Positions 11,766 to 24,717 are shown, counted from the first letter of the stretch. The stretch: DNA of 64,000 nt from Cystobasidiopsis lactophilus (GCA_001599975.1 BCIO01000005.1:1-64000); one strand, 5' to 3'. The notes: a model not told the origin generated them from the sequence alone. Numbers and translations are program-made.

Positions 11766-11926
11766 TGCGTTGCTCTAAGACGAACTAGCCATGAAGAAGA
11801 GGCATATATCAGGTAACAGGCGAAGAGGGGCGTCAAAGTTTGAGTCAAGTGGTGGCCAACGGTTCTGGTCCAAGTGAAAAGGCGCATGGGAACCTGGAAG
11901 GTGGTGGGCTGGCAGAAGTGTTGGTT

Positions 11927-12012
11927 GCAATGGGGACCGTGGCCTTCCTTCTTTATTGCAATTAGAGGTTCTCGCATCATAACCGCAAAGCGTTGGCCAC
12001 ATCTAAGCCAAC
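11927..12012. repeat. Diverged dispersed repeat, copy B
   Basis: Second copy of the 10451-10545 repeat, overlapping the last codons and stop of the flavin monooxygenase gene. The core is TATTGCAATTAGAGGTTCTC followed by GCATCATAACCGCAAAGCG. On the minus strand an ATG follows the monooxygenase stop directly (TAG-ATG) and opens a 75-codon frame through the repeat. GTGGCC and GGCCAC flank the core as an inverted pair. Confidence 0.6.
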
Positions 12013-14051
12013 TTCCCCTGGGCCATCCTCTCGGCCCTAAGCTCCCAGATAGCCCGCAGTGACTTCCCCTCGACCTTTTGGAAGGGCCACCCGAGCCAAG
12101 ACTGTGAACGAAAGGAGGGCAAGTTCATGTCCGCCAGCAGCGACTCTGCGAAGGAGGGCAAAGATGCAACACCATCGGCCGAGTTGCAGCCGTACGAGAG
12201 ATCTTGAATGCAGGGCTTGTAAGGTGACCGTTGGCGGACCCATGAAGCCAGACGGTGAGCGTCGTACAAGGCGGCGTCGCGGTCCATGTTCAGCTCTTCC
12301 AGGAAGTAGGCCGAGACCCAGTTGGCGGCCACCTCGCACAAGAATGTGCCCTGGAACGACTGCCATGTTCCAAGGAGCACCAAATCGCGGTTATCGAATG
12401 TCTTGGCCGGCACGATCCCGCGACAGAGGAGGGGGAGTGGCGCGACGGAAGCGGGCACAGGGCAGCGCTCGAAGATGGGATAGTCCCAGTGGAACTTGAA
12501 GTTGGCAGACGGAGGTTCGGGATCCAAGCCGGCTTGAGCGAGAGTTTGCTCGTCCAGGAAAGGTGCGTAGCTCGTGCGAAAGCCGGTGCCAAGGATGAGC
12601 GCTTCGCATTGGATCGTCTGGCCGTTGCTGAGGGTGACACCACTTCCGTCTGCAGTCACCGATGCTACATGAGCTGGTGTGACTATTTCGATATCGCCGT
12701 TGAGAACAAGCTGGTAGAAGTTGCTGCGAGAGGTGTCCACCGGGCCAGCCGCTGCGCCACCGAACAAGAAGGGCGTTCTGGGCCGCAGATGCTGGGGGAT
12801 ATCCAGTTCTTTGAACTGATGTCGATAATCAGACCAACTCGCTTTCGGTGCACAAGAGATGCTGAATTACCACTCGGGCTTCTGCTTGCTCGTAGGTCCA
12901 ATGCACGAGGGCGGCGCCGAGCCGCGTCTTGTGGAGTAGACGCTCGACCACGGTAGAAGCGTCGATAGGAGGCACAAATGCCAGCGGAACTGGTGACCGT
13001 CGCAGCTGGTCGGGTGTGCGACCACCTTGCGTCAACCTGAGATCCCCAAATCAGCTTGGCTTGCCTGTAGTTGTCAACGGCTTACAGCAGTGGCCACCTC
13101 ATTTCCCGACAGACCAGAATCACTTTTCTACCCTGCAATGTGAAGTAGGTCGCAGCGTCTGTGCTAGATTTTCCTGTTCCGGCGCTTCAGCCATATCCTC
13201 AACACAGTTGAAAGTGCTCACCTCCTCCAACCACAACGACTGTTCCAGGATTCTCGGAATCTAGAGGCTTCACTGCTTGCAGTATGTCATCCACTCGGTG
13301 TGAAAGGCGACCGCTGTGGGTCACGGGTCCCTTGAAGCGGGTTTCGACGTCGCAAAGTGATTTGGGGATGTTTGGCAAGTAGGCATACTGCCTTGCTCCA
13401 TGAGGTCAGTTTTAAAGACGCATGAGACTTGACTCACGCCTGAGCAGACCGCTACTTTGTCAAATGTCTCTTCTCGCTGAAGGCCAGTCTTAAGATCAAG
13501 AAGCTCGAGCAGCCATTGTCCAGCTGGCGTGCGCTGCATCCTGACAACGCGGTGGTTGAGCCGGAGGTGATCTGAGAAGGGCTCTGCATAGCGCTTCAGG
13601 TAGGACGCCACCGATTCAGCGTCCATGCGCTCCGTGTGCGGATGCTCCCTCTGTCGCTCTTCCGGCGAGAATTCCAGGTCGGAGTACTCGAAGTCTTGCC
13701 AGGGCGAATCTGGTAACCTGTAAGCCTGCTTCGATGAGCAGAGCAATGGGCTTACTCGTGGCCAAGCCAGGATAGATCTTGTCCTCTGCCCAAGTCCCGC
13801 CAGGATTCGCCTCCTCGGCAAAGATCGTGACTTGCTTGAAGCCGTCGCGCCTGTTTCCTACTGTTAACTGATTTCTCTCTCAAATGGATATTAAACCAGC
13901 AAACAAGAGTGTGCGCGCCAGAGCAAGACCGCTTTCTGCAGCGCGAATCAGCATTTCACGTGCGAATGTCGGGCCAAACTTTTGCCCTCGAACGACGAAA
14001 CTCACGGCCGCTTCCAATGATTGCGATCCTGCTCGAGCGTGCGCCTGCCAT
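12003..14051 (-). CDS. Flavin-containing monooxygenase
   Basis: Class B flavoprotein monooxygenase using FAD and NADPH to oxygenate N, S or carbonyl centres; substrate unknown. The first exon starts at ATG 14051 and reads MAGARSSRIAIIGSG; across an intron it becomes IIGSGQSGLALARTLL, the FAD-binding GxGxxG fold. Then come the EANPGGTWAEDKIYPG stretch, the FMO/Baeyer-Villiger fingerprint F-K-G-x3-H-S-G-R-L, and the second Rossmann motif VVVVGGGKSSTDAATYF for NADPH, also split by an intron. ILGTGFRTSYAPFL late in the protein is the usual ATG-like motif. At least five introns are needed. It diverges from SDR1, whose start codon is 389 bp away; the pair may be co-expressed, but that is inference. 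Confidence 0.85.
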
Positions 14052-14440
14052 GGTGGACGTGCACTTCCAAGGCCTCAAGGGACCCTTGCTCGCAGCCCAT
14101 TCATTTTCCTATCGTGCCGGCCGAGCTCGGCATCTCGTCCTCCAGCCGCTCCTTCGGCGGCTCGTTGCTCTGCGCGTCGTCGTACAGAGCCAAGGAGCTC
14201 AAGCGCGTGTCGACGTCGCTGCTCACATTTCACAAGCTCGCTATCGGAGACGCCCCACCCAAACCCTTGTTTTGCCGCCTCTCTCCACACTTTTTCCGTT
14301 TGTATGGCCAGCTTGCCCTTTGGCTGTGCTCGGCCATCTGCTTTGCTGTGACTGCTTGCTGCCTGCTTGCTGCCTGAGAGACTCGCTTCAATTTGAATCC
14401 ACCGCCCATTTATCCAGCACTGTCCCCAATCCAATTCGCA
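14052..14440. promoter_or_regulatory. Divergent intergenic region, monooxygenase / SDR1
   Basis: 389 bp between two divergent start codons. It ends in a pyrimidine-rich tract and a short tandem repeat of CTTGCTGCCTG near 14345-14375. No TATA box is obvious. Confidence 0.4.
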
Positions 14441-15744
14441 ATGCCTGTTGCTCTCATCAGTGGTGGCGCCCAAGGCATCGGATACGCCTGCGCTCAAGTT
14501 CTCGCCTCGAAAGGGTTCGATGTTGTGATTGGAGATATCCAGGACGCCACGAAACAAGCGAAGGATTTGGAGGCTACAGGAGCGAAAGCGCTTTATGTTA
14601 AGCTGGATGTCACGGATGAAGCGTGCGTCGCTTTTCTTGGTGTCCTGTGTTCCAGATTTACAGATGAGATCACTGCAGGAGCTGGAAGAGCGCGATCAAG
14701 GAGACTGTGGCCAAGTTTGGTTCCTTGACCTGTCTCGTTAACAATGGTCAGTGGCAAATGCAGCTTCCCACAATCTGAGCTTAGTGCCGTGCCCTTCATC
14801 GCAGCTGGCATTGGAGGCCCTTGGTCCAAGATTCACGAAACCAGTCTGGAGGATTTGTGGGTGGAGATCATCCCCAAGCTCGCCTTCGCTCAATTTGGTG
14901 GAACTTCCTTCGCAGCGAGCGGTGCCTCAAGATCACTGGAACTAGTGTTTTCTTGGGCTGCAAGCACGCCCACGACGAGCTCGCTAAGCACCCAGGCGTC
15001 GCGACTGTTGTCAACATCGCCTCGATAATGGTTGGTTTCTGATCCGTTGTTGGCTTGGGCAGTCCGTTTATTAAAGTATTCTGACGCTAGTCGTACCGGG
15101 CGTACGGCGACGAGCAAATGTTCCCCGCCTACTGCACTGCGAAGGGCGGCGTGCCCATCCTCACCAAGAACGTCGCAGGTTGGTCATCGTTTAAAGGTTA
15201 GAATGACAAGTGCTCACCACAATCCGACACAGTCGCTTGGGCCAAAAAGGGCATCCGAGTCAACTCGGTCCACCCTGGTTGGTCTCTTGCCTCCTAAGAG
15301 CGGCCATTGACTGATTTGATGATCTTGCGAATCCAGGTTACATTGACGTGAGTTTATCCGCTTTCGAGCCACTTGACAACCACTGATCAGAATACAGACC
15401 CCCATTCTTGACGCTTTGACTGCCGAAGCAAAGGCTACTGTCATTGCCAAGCACCCCATCGGAAGGGCGAGTTATTTCATTGCTCTGTGCCGTTCCTCGC
15501 CAACGTGTGCCGCCACAGCTCGGGAAGCCCGTCGAAATTGCCAACGCTGTAGCCTTTTTGGCTTCGCCAGAAGCTTCTTTCATCACTGGTGAGCTTTCTT
15601 CGCGTCCGCATTCAAAGCCACCCGGCTCAATGTGAAAACAATGCAGGCGCGGCGTTGATGGTTGATGGAGGTCCGTCTTTTTGTCCCCTTAAAACGCATT
15701 CTCCGAGTCTGAACAACCATTTCTGTAGGCTACACGGCGCTGTA
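14441..15744 (+). CDS. Short-chain dehydrogenase/reductase, copy 1
   Basis: Classical NAD(P)-dependent SDR of about 255 residues, cytosolic. Start ATG 14441 gives MPVALISGGAQGIGYACAQV with the TGxxxGxG-type cofactor motif (here SGGAQGIG), then KLDVTDEA and LTCLVNN. The active site is partly visible: an INIAS-type Ser strand (VVNIASIM) and YCTAKGG, giving the YxxxK pair. RVNSVHPG and [21 protein letters not shown] complete the family core, and the protein ends GGYTAL at 15744. Many short introns split it, including a GC-AG intron at 15467-15518. It is closely related to the two minus-strand SDRs at 24.7-27.3 kb. Acetoin/diacetyl or sugar-alcohol reductases are possible; the substrate cannot be told from sequence. 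Confidence 0.85.
15467..15518 (+). other. GC-AG intron in SDR1
   Basis: The exon ends GGA-AGG and the intron begins GCGAGT, running 52 nt to CCGCCACAG before CTC-GGG-AAG. Removing it restores the conserved [13 protein letters not shown] frame; no GT donor nearby does so. Confidence 0.75.
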
Positions 15745-15929
15745 AGAGGCAGGACGGGGCAAGGGTTGATTGCAATTTGGGACCACAAGTGCATTTTCGA
15801 GCTGCGAAAGTCACGCGCCCCCAGCGTTTTCTGCGAACAGCGACTTTGCGGCCTTCCACGCACATACCAGGCCCTTAGAAGCTTCTTTCGTCTTGAGATA
15901 CATACCCTAGCAGTTTTTACGCCCAGAAA

Positions 15930-17037
15930 ATGTCAGAAGCGCCGCCCGCCGAGCTCCCAGCTGCCGCCAAAGCCGCCTCTGAGCGCGCGGTTCAGGCTGC
16001 CATCAAAGAGACCCAGCAGCAAGAGACCGCGGCGGCGGAGGGCACGGAGGAGACCCCAGCAGAGGACGATGGGAAACCGGTGACCGTTTTCAACGACGCC
16101 GAGCAGTTCGTACGTTGCCTCCGATTTTTGATGGCCTTTCGAAAGTTTGCCTGACGACCGCCTCAGAATGTCGTTCATCCCTTGCTGCACACTTGGTCGT
16201 TGTGGTTTGACAATGCTGTGAGTGTTTTCAAGTCGCTGTAGTCCTCCCATCGGCTGGAAACTCATGCTTTTCCGCCTAAAAGTCGAAACAAGACAAGGCC
16301 AAATCTTGGGACGAGCAGCTGACCGAAGTCATGACTTTCAGCTCTGTCGAGGAGTTCTGGGGTACGTTTGATGTCGCTTTTGGCCTCTAGAGTGGGCCTT
16401 GAAATTGCCTACAGGCTTGTACAACCACATTGTGCCACCTTCGCATATTGCGGTCAACTCCAACTACTACCTGTTCAAGCAAGGCATTAAGCCAGCCTGG
16501 GAGGATATGTGAGTCGGTCTGTCACTTGTATGACTATGGCTGATCGTTTGGTCCCCTCAGCGCCAACGCCAAAGGTGGCAAATGGGCGGTGCAGCTGCCT
16601 CGCGAGAAGTCCAAGGAGAACATTGACCGCTGGTGGCTGTATACCGTGCGTTCTTTTCACAAGTCTGGCGAGCAACTGATCTAAAAGACTCTGCGTTCTG
16701 TGTCCCACAGATGCTGGCCGCCATTGGCGAAATCTTCGAGACTCCTTACAACGCGACCGGCGCAACCCCTTCCCCCTCCTACCCCAACCAAGACCAGCTG
16801 ACTGGCATCATTGTCTCTTCTCGCAAGACATTCTACCGCATCAACCTCTGGACCCGATCATCGGACGCGAAAGAGAAGGTCGAGGACATCGGCCGGCACT
16901 TCAAGTACGGAGTGCTCGGCTTCCCGGTTGGTCCCAAGGGTGGAGGAGGCGGAATGGAGAAGTTGGCGAGCGATGTCGAGTTCGTCAGCCACGAGGCTAG
17001 CCAGAGCAAGAACAAGGGTCGCGGTTGGACTGTGTAA
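15930..17037 (+). CDS. Translation initiation factor eIF4E
   Basis: Cytoplasmic mRNA cap-binding subunit of eIF4F. After an acidic N-terminal extension (about 55 residues) the exons read HPLLHTWSLWFDN, SWDEQLTEVMTFSSVEEFW, GLYNHIVPPS, NSNYYLFKQGIKPAWED and GGKWAVQLPREK. These carry the conserved tryptophans of the family, including the W-E-D cap-stacking site and the W of KWAV. WWLYTMLAAIGEIF and GIIVSSRKTFYRINLWTR follow. The tail is Gly- and Lys-rich. The exons fit ATG 15930 and the stop at 17037. Its 3' end is 23 bp from the stop of the convergent MED5-like gene. Confidence 0.93.
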
Positions 17038-17060
17038 AAACGATGGACGCGGAGGACATT

Positions 17061-19539
17061 TCAGGCGCTTTTGGCTACTTCCGGTGCATTTAGAGCTGCA
17101 ACCGAGAGGGCTGCTGAGGCTTGATATGTCGACATCAGGGTTTTGGACGCTTGAAAGCCCTGGATACTCTTCAAAAGCACGTCAGCCAGCTGCTGCTGTG
17201 AGAGAACGGGCCGCAGAGCGCTGCTATCGGATGGGCGCAGCGCGGCTTTGAGAGTGGATGCCTTTGACGCTTCAGCTGGGATGATCTCGAGCAGGCGCTG
17301 GATCGAGGGCGTAGTGATCTTGCGAACGACGTCGGGCAGCTCGGTTGCTTCCAAGAGAGATTGGAGGGCACCGAGGTAGACTTGAAGTCGCTCAGGAGTC
17401 GTGCTGATTGGAACACTGTCAGCTGCAAGTATCGAAGCATGGCACAAATGGTCTCACAGCACGGTTTGAGCTTGCCTCGCCAAAGCAATGACAACGGAGG
17501 GGACGGCGAAGCTGAGAAGATCGGTTGATAGGTATGACAGCGCCTCTTTGAGAGTGGAAAGGTCGATGACGCGCATTTGAACCGCGGTCACCAACTGAGC
17601 GACAATGGTGGGCGCGAGGCGGACAAATTTAACTGGCCCAGTCGAGGTGATCAGCTCGTCTTCAATGCCGCTTCCAACTAGGGCTCCTATCCAGGAGTTG
17701 ACTAGTTGGGCATCCGGTTGAGGTAGGCTGCCGATTGGGTAGACGACTGGCATCGCAAGTCCTTCCAGCCGAGCATCCTGCAGTAGCCCTTCAACTCGGT
17801 GGCCTCGGCAGCTTGACAGCTAATGCGATGAATTTACCAAAGCCTCTTGAGAAGCGTGCATGAAAAACAAGAAGATGCAGCCAAAATTTGAGAAGGATGC
17901 CTCATCCGCTTTGTCTTTCGCGTCAGGCACCGCTCGTTGCCAGAACATGAGAACTGCTTACATCCAGAGGTGCGAAGAGAGGTGTCGTACTCCCTGAGAA
18001 ACTGCTCCAAAGAGCGCAGGATCTCGTCAAAGCCGATATACAGCGGGAGGATGCCGAGGCACTCTGAGGCGGTCAAAATCTTGCAAAACGCCGCCACGTC
18101 GGAGGCGTTCTCCGGGCCACTGCTCCACCGGGTGAAGACTTGATTCAGCCGGAAAGAGACCTTGGAGTGGGACGATAATTCTTGAAGGAGCTGAGTCAAT
18201 TGCTGCGCAGTGTCGAAGGCACTCGGGTCCGGCAGAACGGGCTGTTGTTTGAAGTTATTACAGCTTGGTTGGGGAGAGTAAGGAAGAGCGCACTCACGTT
18301 TCCAGCCTCGCCCACATACGATGCGTCTTGAGCGAGTTTGTTGCCCAGAATGGCTTGTAGCTCGGCGATGAGAGCCAGCGACTCTTCGCTGCCGCCTTGG
18401 ACGCCGGACAGAAGCGTTTTCAGTGCCTTCTCCGAGCCATCAGAGACCTGGCCGTCCATTTAAGTTGAATGCCTCTGGAGCATGGCATGGAGGATCCCCT
18501 CAGCTAACCTCGGCCTGGTTCCAATTCTGCTCCTTTGAAATCCTCTGAACCAGCAGAGGGAGCTGCACTTCGACATCAAGCCTGTGCTCAGCTATGACAG
18601 ACAAAAGGCATACCTTGCAGTTGATGAGGCTGGATTTCTGTAGGCGAGTGAGCAACGAGGAGGTGAGGATGATCGAGCCCAAGGCGGAGGTGAGGAGTGT
18701 GATGGTTGACTCGGGATTCTTCGGGAGCTTGCCGTAGCCGCGGACGCCAATCGGTTTCAACAGCTGGTGACATTGATCAGCTTTGCTTTCTTTGACAGAA
18801 GGGACACAGAGTGTGGCTGACCACTTGAAAAGCTTCCCAAGACCGATCGACCGAGTCTGGCTCGTTCCCACCACCACCGAGGTCGAGTTCGAAAGAAGAA
18901 CGCTTCTGAGAGGCCGTGTTCAAAGCTGCCAGCGCTTGCTTCAGATGGACGATTTCCGGCGACTCGCGCTTGACCTTGGCCAGAGCACCCCGAGCCTCAT
19001 GCAACCAATCATCCGATCTCCCCAGCTTGATATCAACCAATGAAGGCAGCAGAAGGAGGAGCAAGGTTGCTAAGCTTGGGGTGGATTCCTTGACGAAAGT
19101 GCAGAGGGCGAGCGTGCCTTCCAGCGACTTCCTCCCTGGCTTCGGGGGCGAAGTGAGGGGCAGTAGCAAACCAGCAATGACCTCGCTCTGCTTCGAAGCG
19201 TGATCCAATGTCGACCGACCGCGAGAGTCGAGGGCGGCAGCGAGGAAGCTGGCCAGGCAAAGGTCCTTGCCCAGCTTTTGAGTCGCGAATTCAAAGTAGC
19301 GCCGGCTGATGGTCGTCGGCGGAGTGCCCAGCATGGTCTGGATGAGCTGCTCAGCGATTCGATGGGGACCGTCCGCTGGCTCCTCATCGTCCAAATCCAT
19401 CTCGTCCGCATTGAGCCGCTCGTTCTCCTCGGCGACGATGAGCCACTGCTGCGCTCTCAGCTGCTGCCTGATGGCTCAGGGTCGATCACAAACCTGCTCA
19501 GGAGGGAGCCGGTGGAGCCAGGCTTGCTGCAGGGACATT
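17061..19539 (-). CDS. MED5: Mediator complex subunit 5-like protein
   Basis: Probable fungal Mediator tail subunit (Med5/Nut1), a nuclear RNA polymerase II co-regulator. The protein is all-helical and Leu/Ala-rich, spread over about eight exons from ATG 19539 (MSLQQAWLHRLPPEQ). Blocks typical of Med5 are SWIGALVGSGIEDELITSTGP followed by VKFVRLAPTIVAQLVTAVQM and then DLSTLKEALSYLSTDLLSFA. Other parts (RSWEAFQ, LLLPSLVDIKLGR) are less diagnostic. No catalytic motif or membrane segment is seen. The region 17760-17950 is splice-rich and its reconstruction is uncertain. A different large helical scaffold cannot be fully excluded. Confidence 0.68.
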
Positions 19540-20030
19540 GCTGGCGTCTCGAAGAGCTTTCGTCGACGTCGAAGTCCAAGCCGCGAAAATCGGGATGCGG
19601 TGGCAAAATGAACACTGAAAGTCACCAGAGGTAGACTGCAAAGACATGTAAGCTTCAGATTAGAGGGAGAGTTGTTGGAAGGGCACTCGGGTTATCAAAA
19701 TGCATGGTATCAACCTCCCTCTCTACTTAAAGTGAGCGCACTATGTTCTACACAGAGCTGGCCCATGAGCTGTGTACATCATCTTGACCTGAGCTCGGGA
19801 GACATCAAGAGCTAAAGTTTGACAGTCCACACCTTTTCGTTTGTCGCTCGCTCGACCATGGCATGGAGCGCTCGGCTCCTTTAGCTACCACATCCCAGCT
19901 GGCAAGGCCTGTGCATGAAGACTTTAATCTTAGCCCTCCGGATCAAGGGTGGCTAAGGTAGAAAGCAAGCCAGCACCTTTTCTCTTTGTCCAGGCGACCA
20001 AGCACTTGACCTTCGAACAGTAGTGGCAGG
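19540..20030. promoter_or_regulatory. Intergenic region upstream of MED5
   Basis: 491 bp between the MED5 start codon and the WDR5 stop codon, both genes on the minus strand. It should hold the MED5 promoter and 5' leader and the WDR5 3' UTR. I see no further gene or clear motif. Confidence 0.4.
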
Positions 20031-21598
<1,568 letters not shown>

Positions 21599-21632
21599 TT
21601 GTTTGAAGATGGTGAGCAGCAGCCAAGAACAA
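21599..21632. promoter_or_regulatory. 34-bp divergent interval, WDR5 / NUS1
   Basis: Start codons of WDR5 (21598, minus) and NUS1 (21633, plus) are separated by 34 bp. The core promoters must therefore overlap each other's transcribed or coding sequence unless a start codon is misassigned. Confidence 0.55.
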
Positions 21633-22540
21633 ATGTTGCGCTGGCTGCTGTGGCTCTTGCTGCACGCCGTTTATGGTTCTTACAGGGCTATTACAACACT
21701 GTTACCCGATTCAATAAGGAGCAACACCCAAAAGAAGAAGGCCACGCCCCAACACGTCGCTTTGCTGTTCAACCCATTCAAGCCTTGGTTAATGCCGCCT
21801 TTGACTGGCTTCAACGCCAAGTCGACTCTGCTGCGAGATGCGATACAAGCAGTCCACAAAGTAGCAGCCCTCAAAGGTGTAAACACTTTGACATTATACG
21901 ACCCTCAAGGTTTGTCGTTTCATTGAATTTGTTGCCCTTTGAATTCAATGTTGATTGTTCATTAACCAGGCCTGTTATATGCTCAAGCTCACACTCTGTC
22001 CAACTCGCTCCAAGGCCAAGACTTGGTGGTCTCACCCTGGCTCGCTTCCTTCTCCTTCAACAACAACACTTTGGCCGTCAACATCGCCGGCCCGACCAGT
22101 GGCAAACCCTTCTACGCCCACGCCGCATCAGTCATGAAAGCCGCCGTGCATTCCGGTGTGCTCCAACCTGGGGATGTGGACGAGGCCAGTTTGGACCACA
22201 AGATTCGAGGTTCGTTCTTGCATCCTTCGCCTTTGACAATAATGTTTGGTCTAAGTTCCCGGTTTTGACGACGAACAGAAGTCACGTTTTCAGACCCAGA
22301 CCTGCTCATCGTGCTCGGAGGCTCCTCCTTGAAACTGCAGCACTTCCCACCTTGGCAATTGAGGATCACCGAACTTTGGTTCGCCACCTCTCTCACACAT
22401 GAGACTTCCTTGCTGAAAAGAGTTCAAACAATAGCCACGTTCCATCCTTGGACTTGTTCGGCCCAGCGAGGTTCAACCAGGCCGCCTTGGATCGAGGGTT
22501 GCGCCAGTTCGGAGAGGTCCAGCAGCGCTTTGGCAAATGA
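21633..22540 (+). CDS. NUS1: Dehydrodolichyl diphosphate synthase subunit NUS1 (NgBR)
   Basis: Non-catalytic partner of the cis-prenyltransferase that makes the dolichol backbone at the ER. Start ATG 21633 gives an N-terminal membrane anchor (MLRWLLWLLLHAVYG). The cis-prenyltransferase-like fold follows, with LTLYDPQGLLYA, then DPDLLIVLGGSSLKLQHFPP and WQLRITEL, the standard NUS1 block. The last exon (ALDRGLRQFGEVQQRFGK) ends in the conserved R-x-G motif (RFGK) at the C-terminus, which completes the partner's active site. Introns lie after TLYDPQ, after DHKIR and before the last exon (acceptor CCCAGCGAG). Unlike the catalytic subunit, no catalytic Asp motif is seen. Confidence 0.87.
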
Positions 22541-23607
22541 TGATTCGACGCACTCAAATGTACACAATTTGTCTTGATAAATGGCCTGGGGAAAAGCCAT
22601 CGTGGGGCTGGCACAAGGTGACCTTGAGAGACGGAGGGGCCCGAGGTGTGTTTTTTGCCGATTCGCTTTTCGTCCCATTATGGCAAGGGAGCTGATGAAA
22701 CGAACTCAGCCGCATGCAAATCTTGTCAAAGAGCATCACGACTGGCTAGAGAAAGCCCGCCTCTAGTGCGCCGTCGAAGACTCTCACTTTGCACCCACTT
22801 CCCACCGGCCGACTTCACCACCAACCCTTGCTACTTGGTGCCTGCTCACTGGTCCCGTCTGCACCATAGAAGCCCTAAAAGTGTCCGAGAGCCGTGTGGG
22901 ACCTGCCCAGGGACGAGGAAAGGGAGAAAGGACGTGTGACGGTCACCGGTGGTGGAAGGCTTTCCTCCTGCGCCAGCTCGGAGCCTGGACTACAAGGTGC
23001 ATTTGCTTCCCGCCTTTCCTTTTGTCGTTCGACGCTGGGGGCTGACTTTTGAAGCGAGAAAGGAAAGGGAAGAGGCGGGCTAACTTTGGCACCTAACGCA
23101 CAACTCCGGCTGGCGAAGGGTGGTGAAGGGCTCCACTCTTCGTGCGCTCTTCAAGAGAGGCCAGGGTTCTCCTTGGTTTTTGGTAGAAGCACGAGAGCGA
23201 GCCATTTGCTATACAAAGATGAAAAGAAATGAAAATTGCAGGGGAGGAGAGAATATATATAAGCAAGAGATAAGGCCCTTCCGCGCGCTCAACAACTAGA
23301 ACTTTCCTGAGCCTGCAGGAGTGTGGTGAATGTTGCACTGAGAGGAAGGAGCAAGAAAGGGAGGCATTTTGAATGGACATAGTGAAAGGTAAAGCAGCAG
23401 AGGAAGGTGGCGAAAGGTGTAGTCATAAGGTCAACAGGCCGCTTGCTGGGATGATCCTGGCTATCGGCCGTAATGTCCAGCTCCAGGCCCGAGAACATGG
23501 TCGCCGCTGCCCAAGAGCCGGCGTTTGTTGTCATGTGCGGCCAATGGCTCGGCTCCGCCTTTGGCAGGATTGCGATTAGCGAGGGCATCCACTAGTAAAA
23601 GCGCCGT
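22541..23607. other. 1.07-kb region without an assigned gene
   Basis: Lies between convergent stop codons of NUS1 and the unknown-family paralogue. It has a TATA-like run at about 23250-23262 (ATATATATAAG) and some short open frames, including plus 22646-22939 and plus 23373-23579 (ATG to stop, 68 codons), none with a recognisable motif. It is longer than most gaps here and could hold a small or non-coding transcript. Confidence 0.35.
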
Positions 23608-24467
23608 TCAGGCTCTGAACAAGTCAGAAGAGGAAAGAAACTTGCTGTCCGCGAACCGGCCACAACTCTCCCGAACGGCGCAATGTAGCATGTGCTGGCA
23701 CTTCAAACCAGAACATTCATGGGGTTTGATCTATCTCCGCGATTCTGTAAGTCTACCGACATGGTGTGGATGTCAGAAAGAGAATCCGCGAACCTCCAAT
23801 TGCTCTTTGACGACAAAATGGCACCGATGGTCAGCGTGGTTTGATTCGGTCTGCCAGCAATCTGCCGCCAGGAATGGCACGGCTTGCTGGTAGTAGCCGG
23901 GGTCGAGGTGAGGTTCGCGACCTGCAGTAAATTGAAAATCACGCGACCTCGGTCTGAGATTGGCCAGCAGCATCTCTCGACCGCTTGCGAATGGACTGGC
24001 GCCTCTTGGGGGCGTGTGGTAGCGAAGCACGTCTTCTGGGACACTTGAATGCAGGAAGCTGATGGTCAAATAATGGATGATAGCGCTGTACTCCTGGCTG
24101 TTTGGAGATCTGGCCGAAAGGTCTCGAAACTGAAGAGGGAAGACCTCTCGGACCCAGTTGTCGTCATAATGGACAATCAGATGGGTATCTTGGCTTCCTG
24201 GGTTGTCTATACGCATTCAAACTTTGACTCGAGGGAAGGTCAGGGACAAGGAGGCCTACCTTGACCCATATGAGTAGCTTGCTCGGCATATATCCATGCC
24301 ATATGGGTGTCATAGCGCAGCTCGTCGCTGGATCGGAGGTAAATGGACATTCTGTAGGAGACTCTGTCGTTTTCCTCCGCCCAGTAGAGACTGCTGCAAT
24401 GATAGTGGCGCCCATTGCACGCGAGACCGTCGTAAGCGAGTCCATCAAGGTCCAATGGTTCATGCAT
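23608..24467 (-). CDS. Uncharacterised protein, paralogue of the 9.57-10.41 kb gene
   Basis: Second member of the unknown family found at 9572-10408. Three exons fit: 24467-24260, 24206-23794 and 23730-23608, with introns of 53 and 63 nt. The phase and place of the first intron match the paralogue. Shared blocks include L-x-V-x-YDD-x-x-VR, YLTISFL, G-x-x-LL-x-x-L-x-P, GYYQQAVPFLAADCW and an HFVVKEQLE block, then a C-terminal PHEC-x4-C-x-H-x3-C, possibly metal-binding. Overall identity is low (perhaps a quarter), so the duplication is old. Start ATG 24467 is the best guess; the frame is open further upstream. SDR2 ends 250 bp upstream on the same strand. No function is suggested. Confidence 0.58.
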
Positions 24468-24717
24468 ATCGACCAAGTCAGCAACCGAACGCAAGAAAAA
24501 GGTGCAACACGGCCGGCAACAAAGCTGGGGAGAAGTGCCTGGGTCTCGCCGCGGAGTCGCGGCCGCGGAGTTGCAGCCGCGGAAACAATGGTGCACGTCT
24601 ACCAGACATTTTGTGGTTGAAGTCCACTCCACTAGGGTTGGTATTGGAGATATGGTCACAGTCTGTTGCATGGTGGGCAGCAATGTGGCCAGGGTGCCAT
24701 GCTCTCTCCCAGCCCAC

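Noticed and set aside
22646-22939. Frame with ACKSCQRASR resembling a zinc cluster
   Set aside because: Only two Cys fit the pattern, there is no in-frame ATG context and no regulator domain follows.
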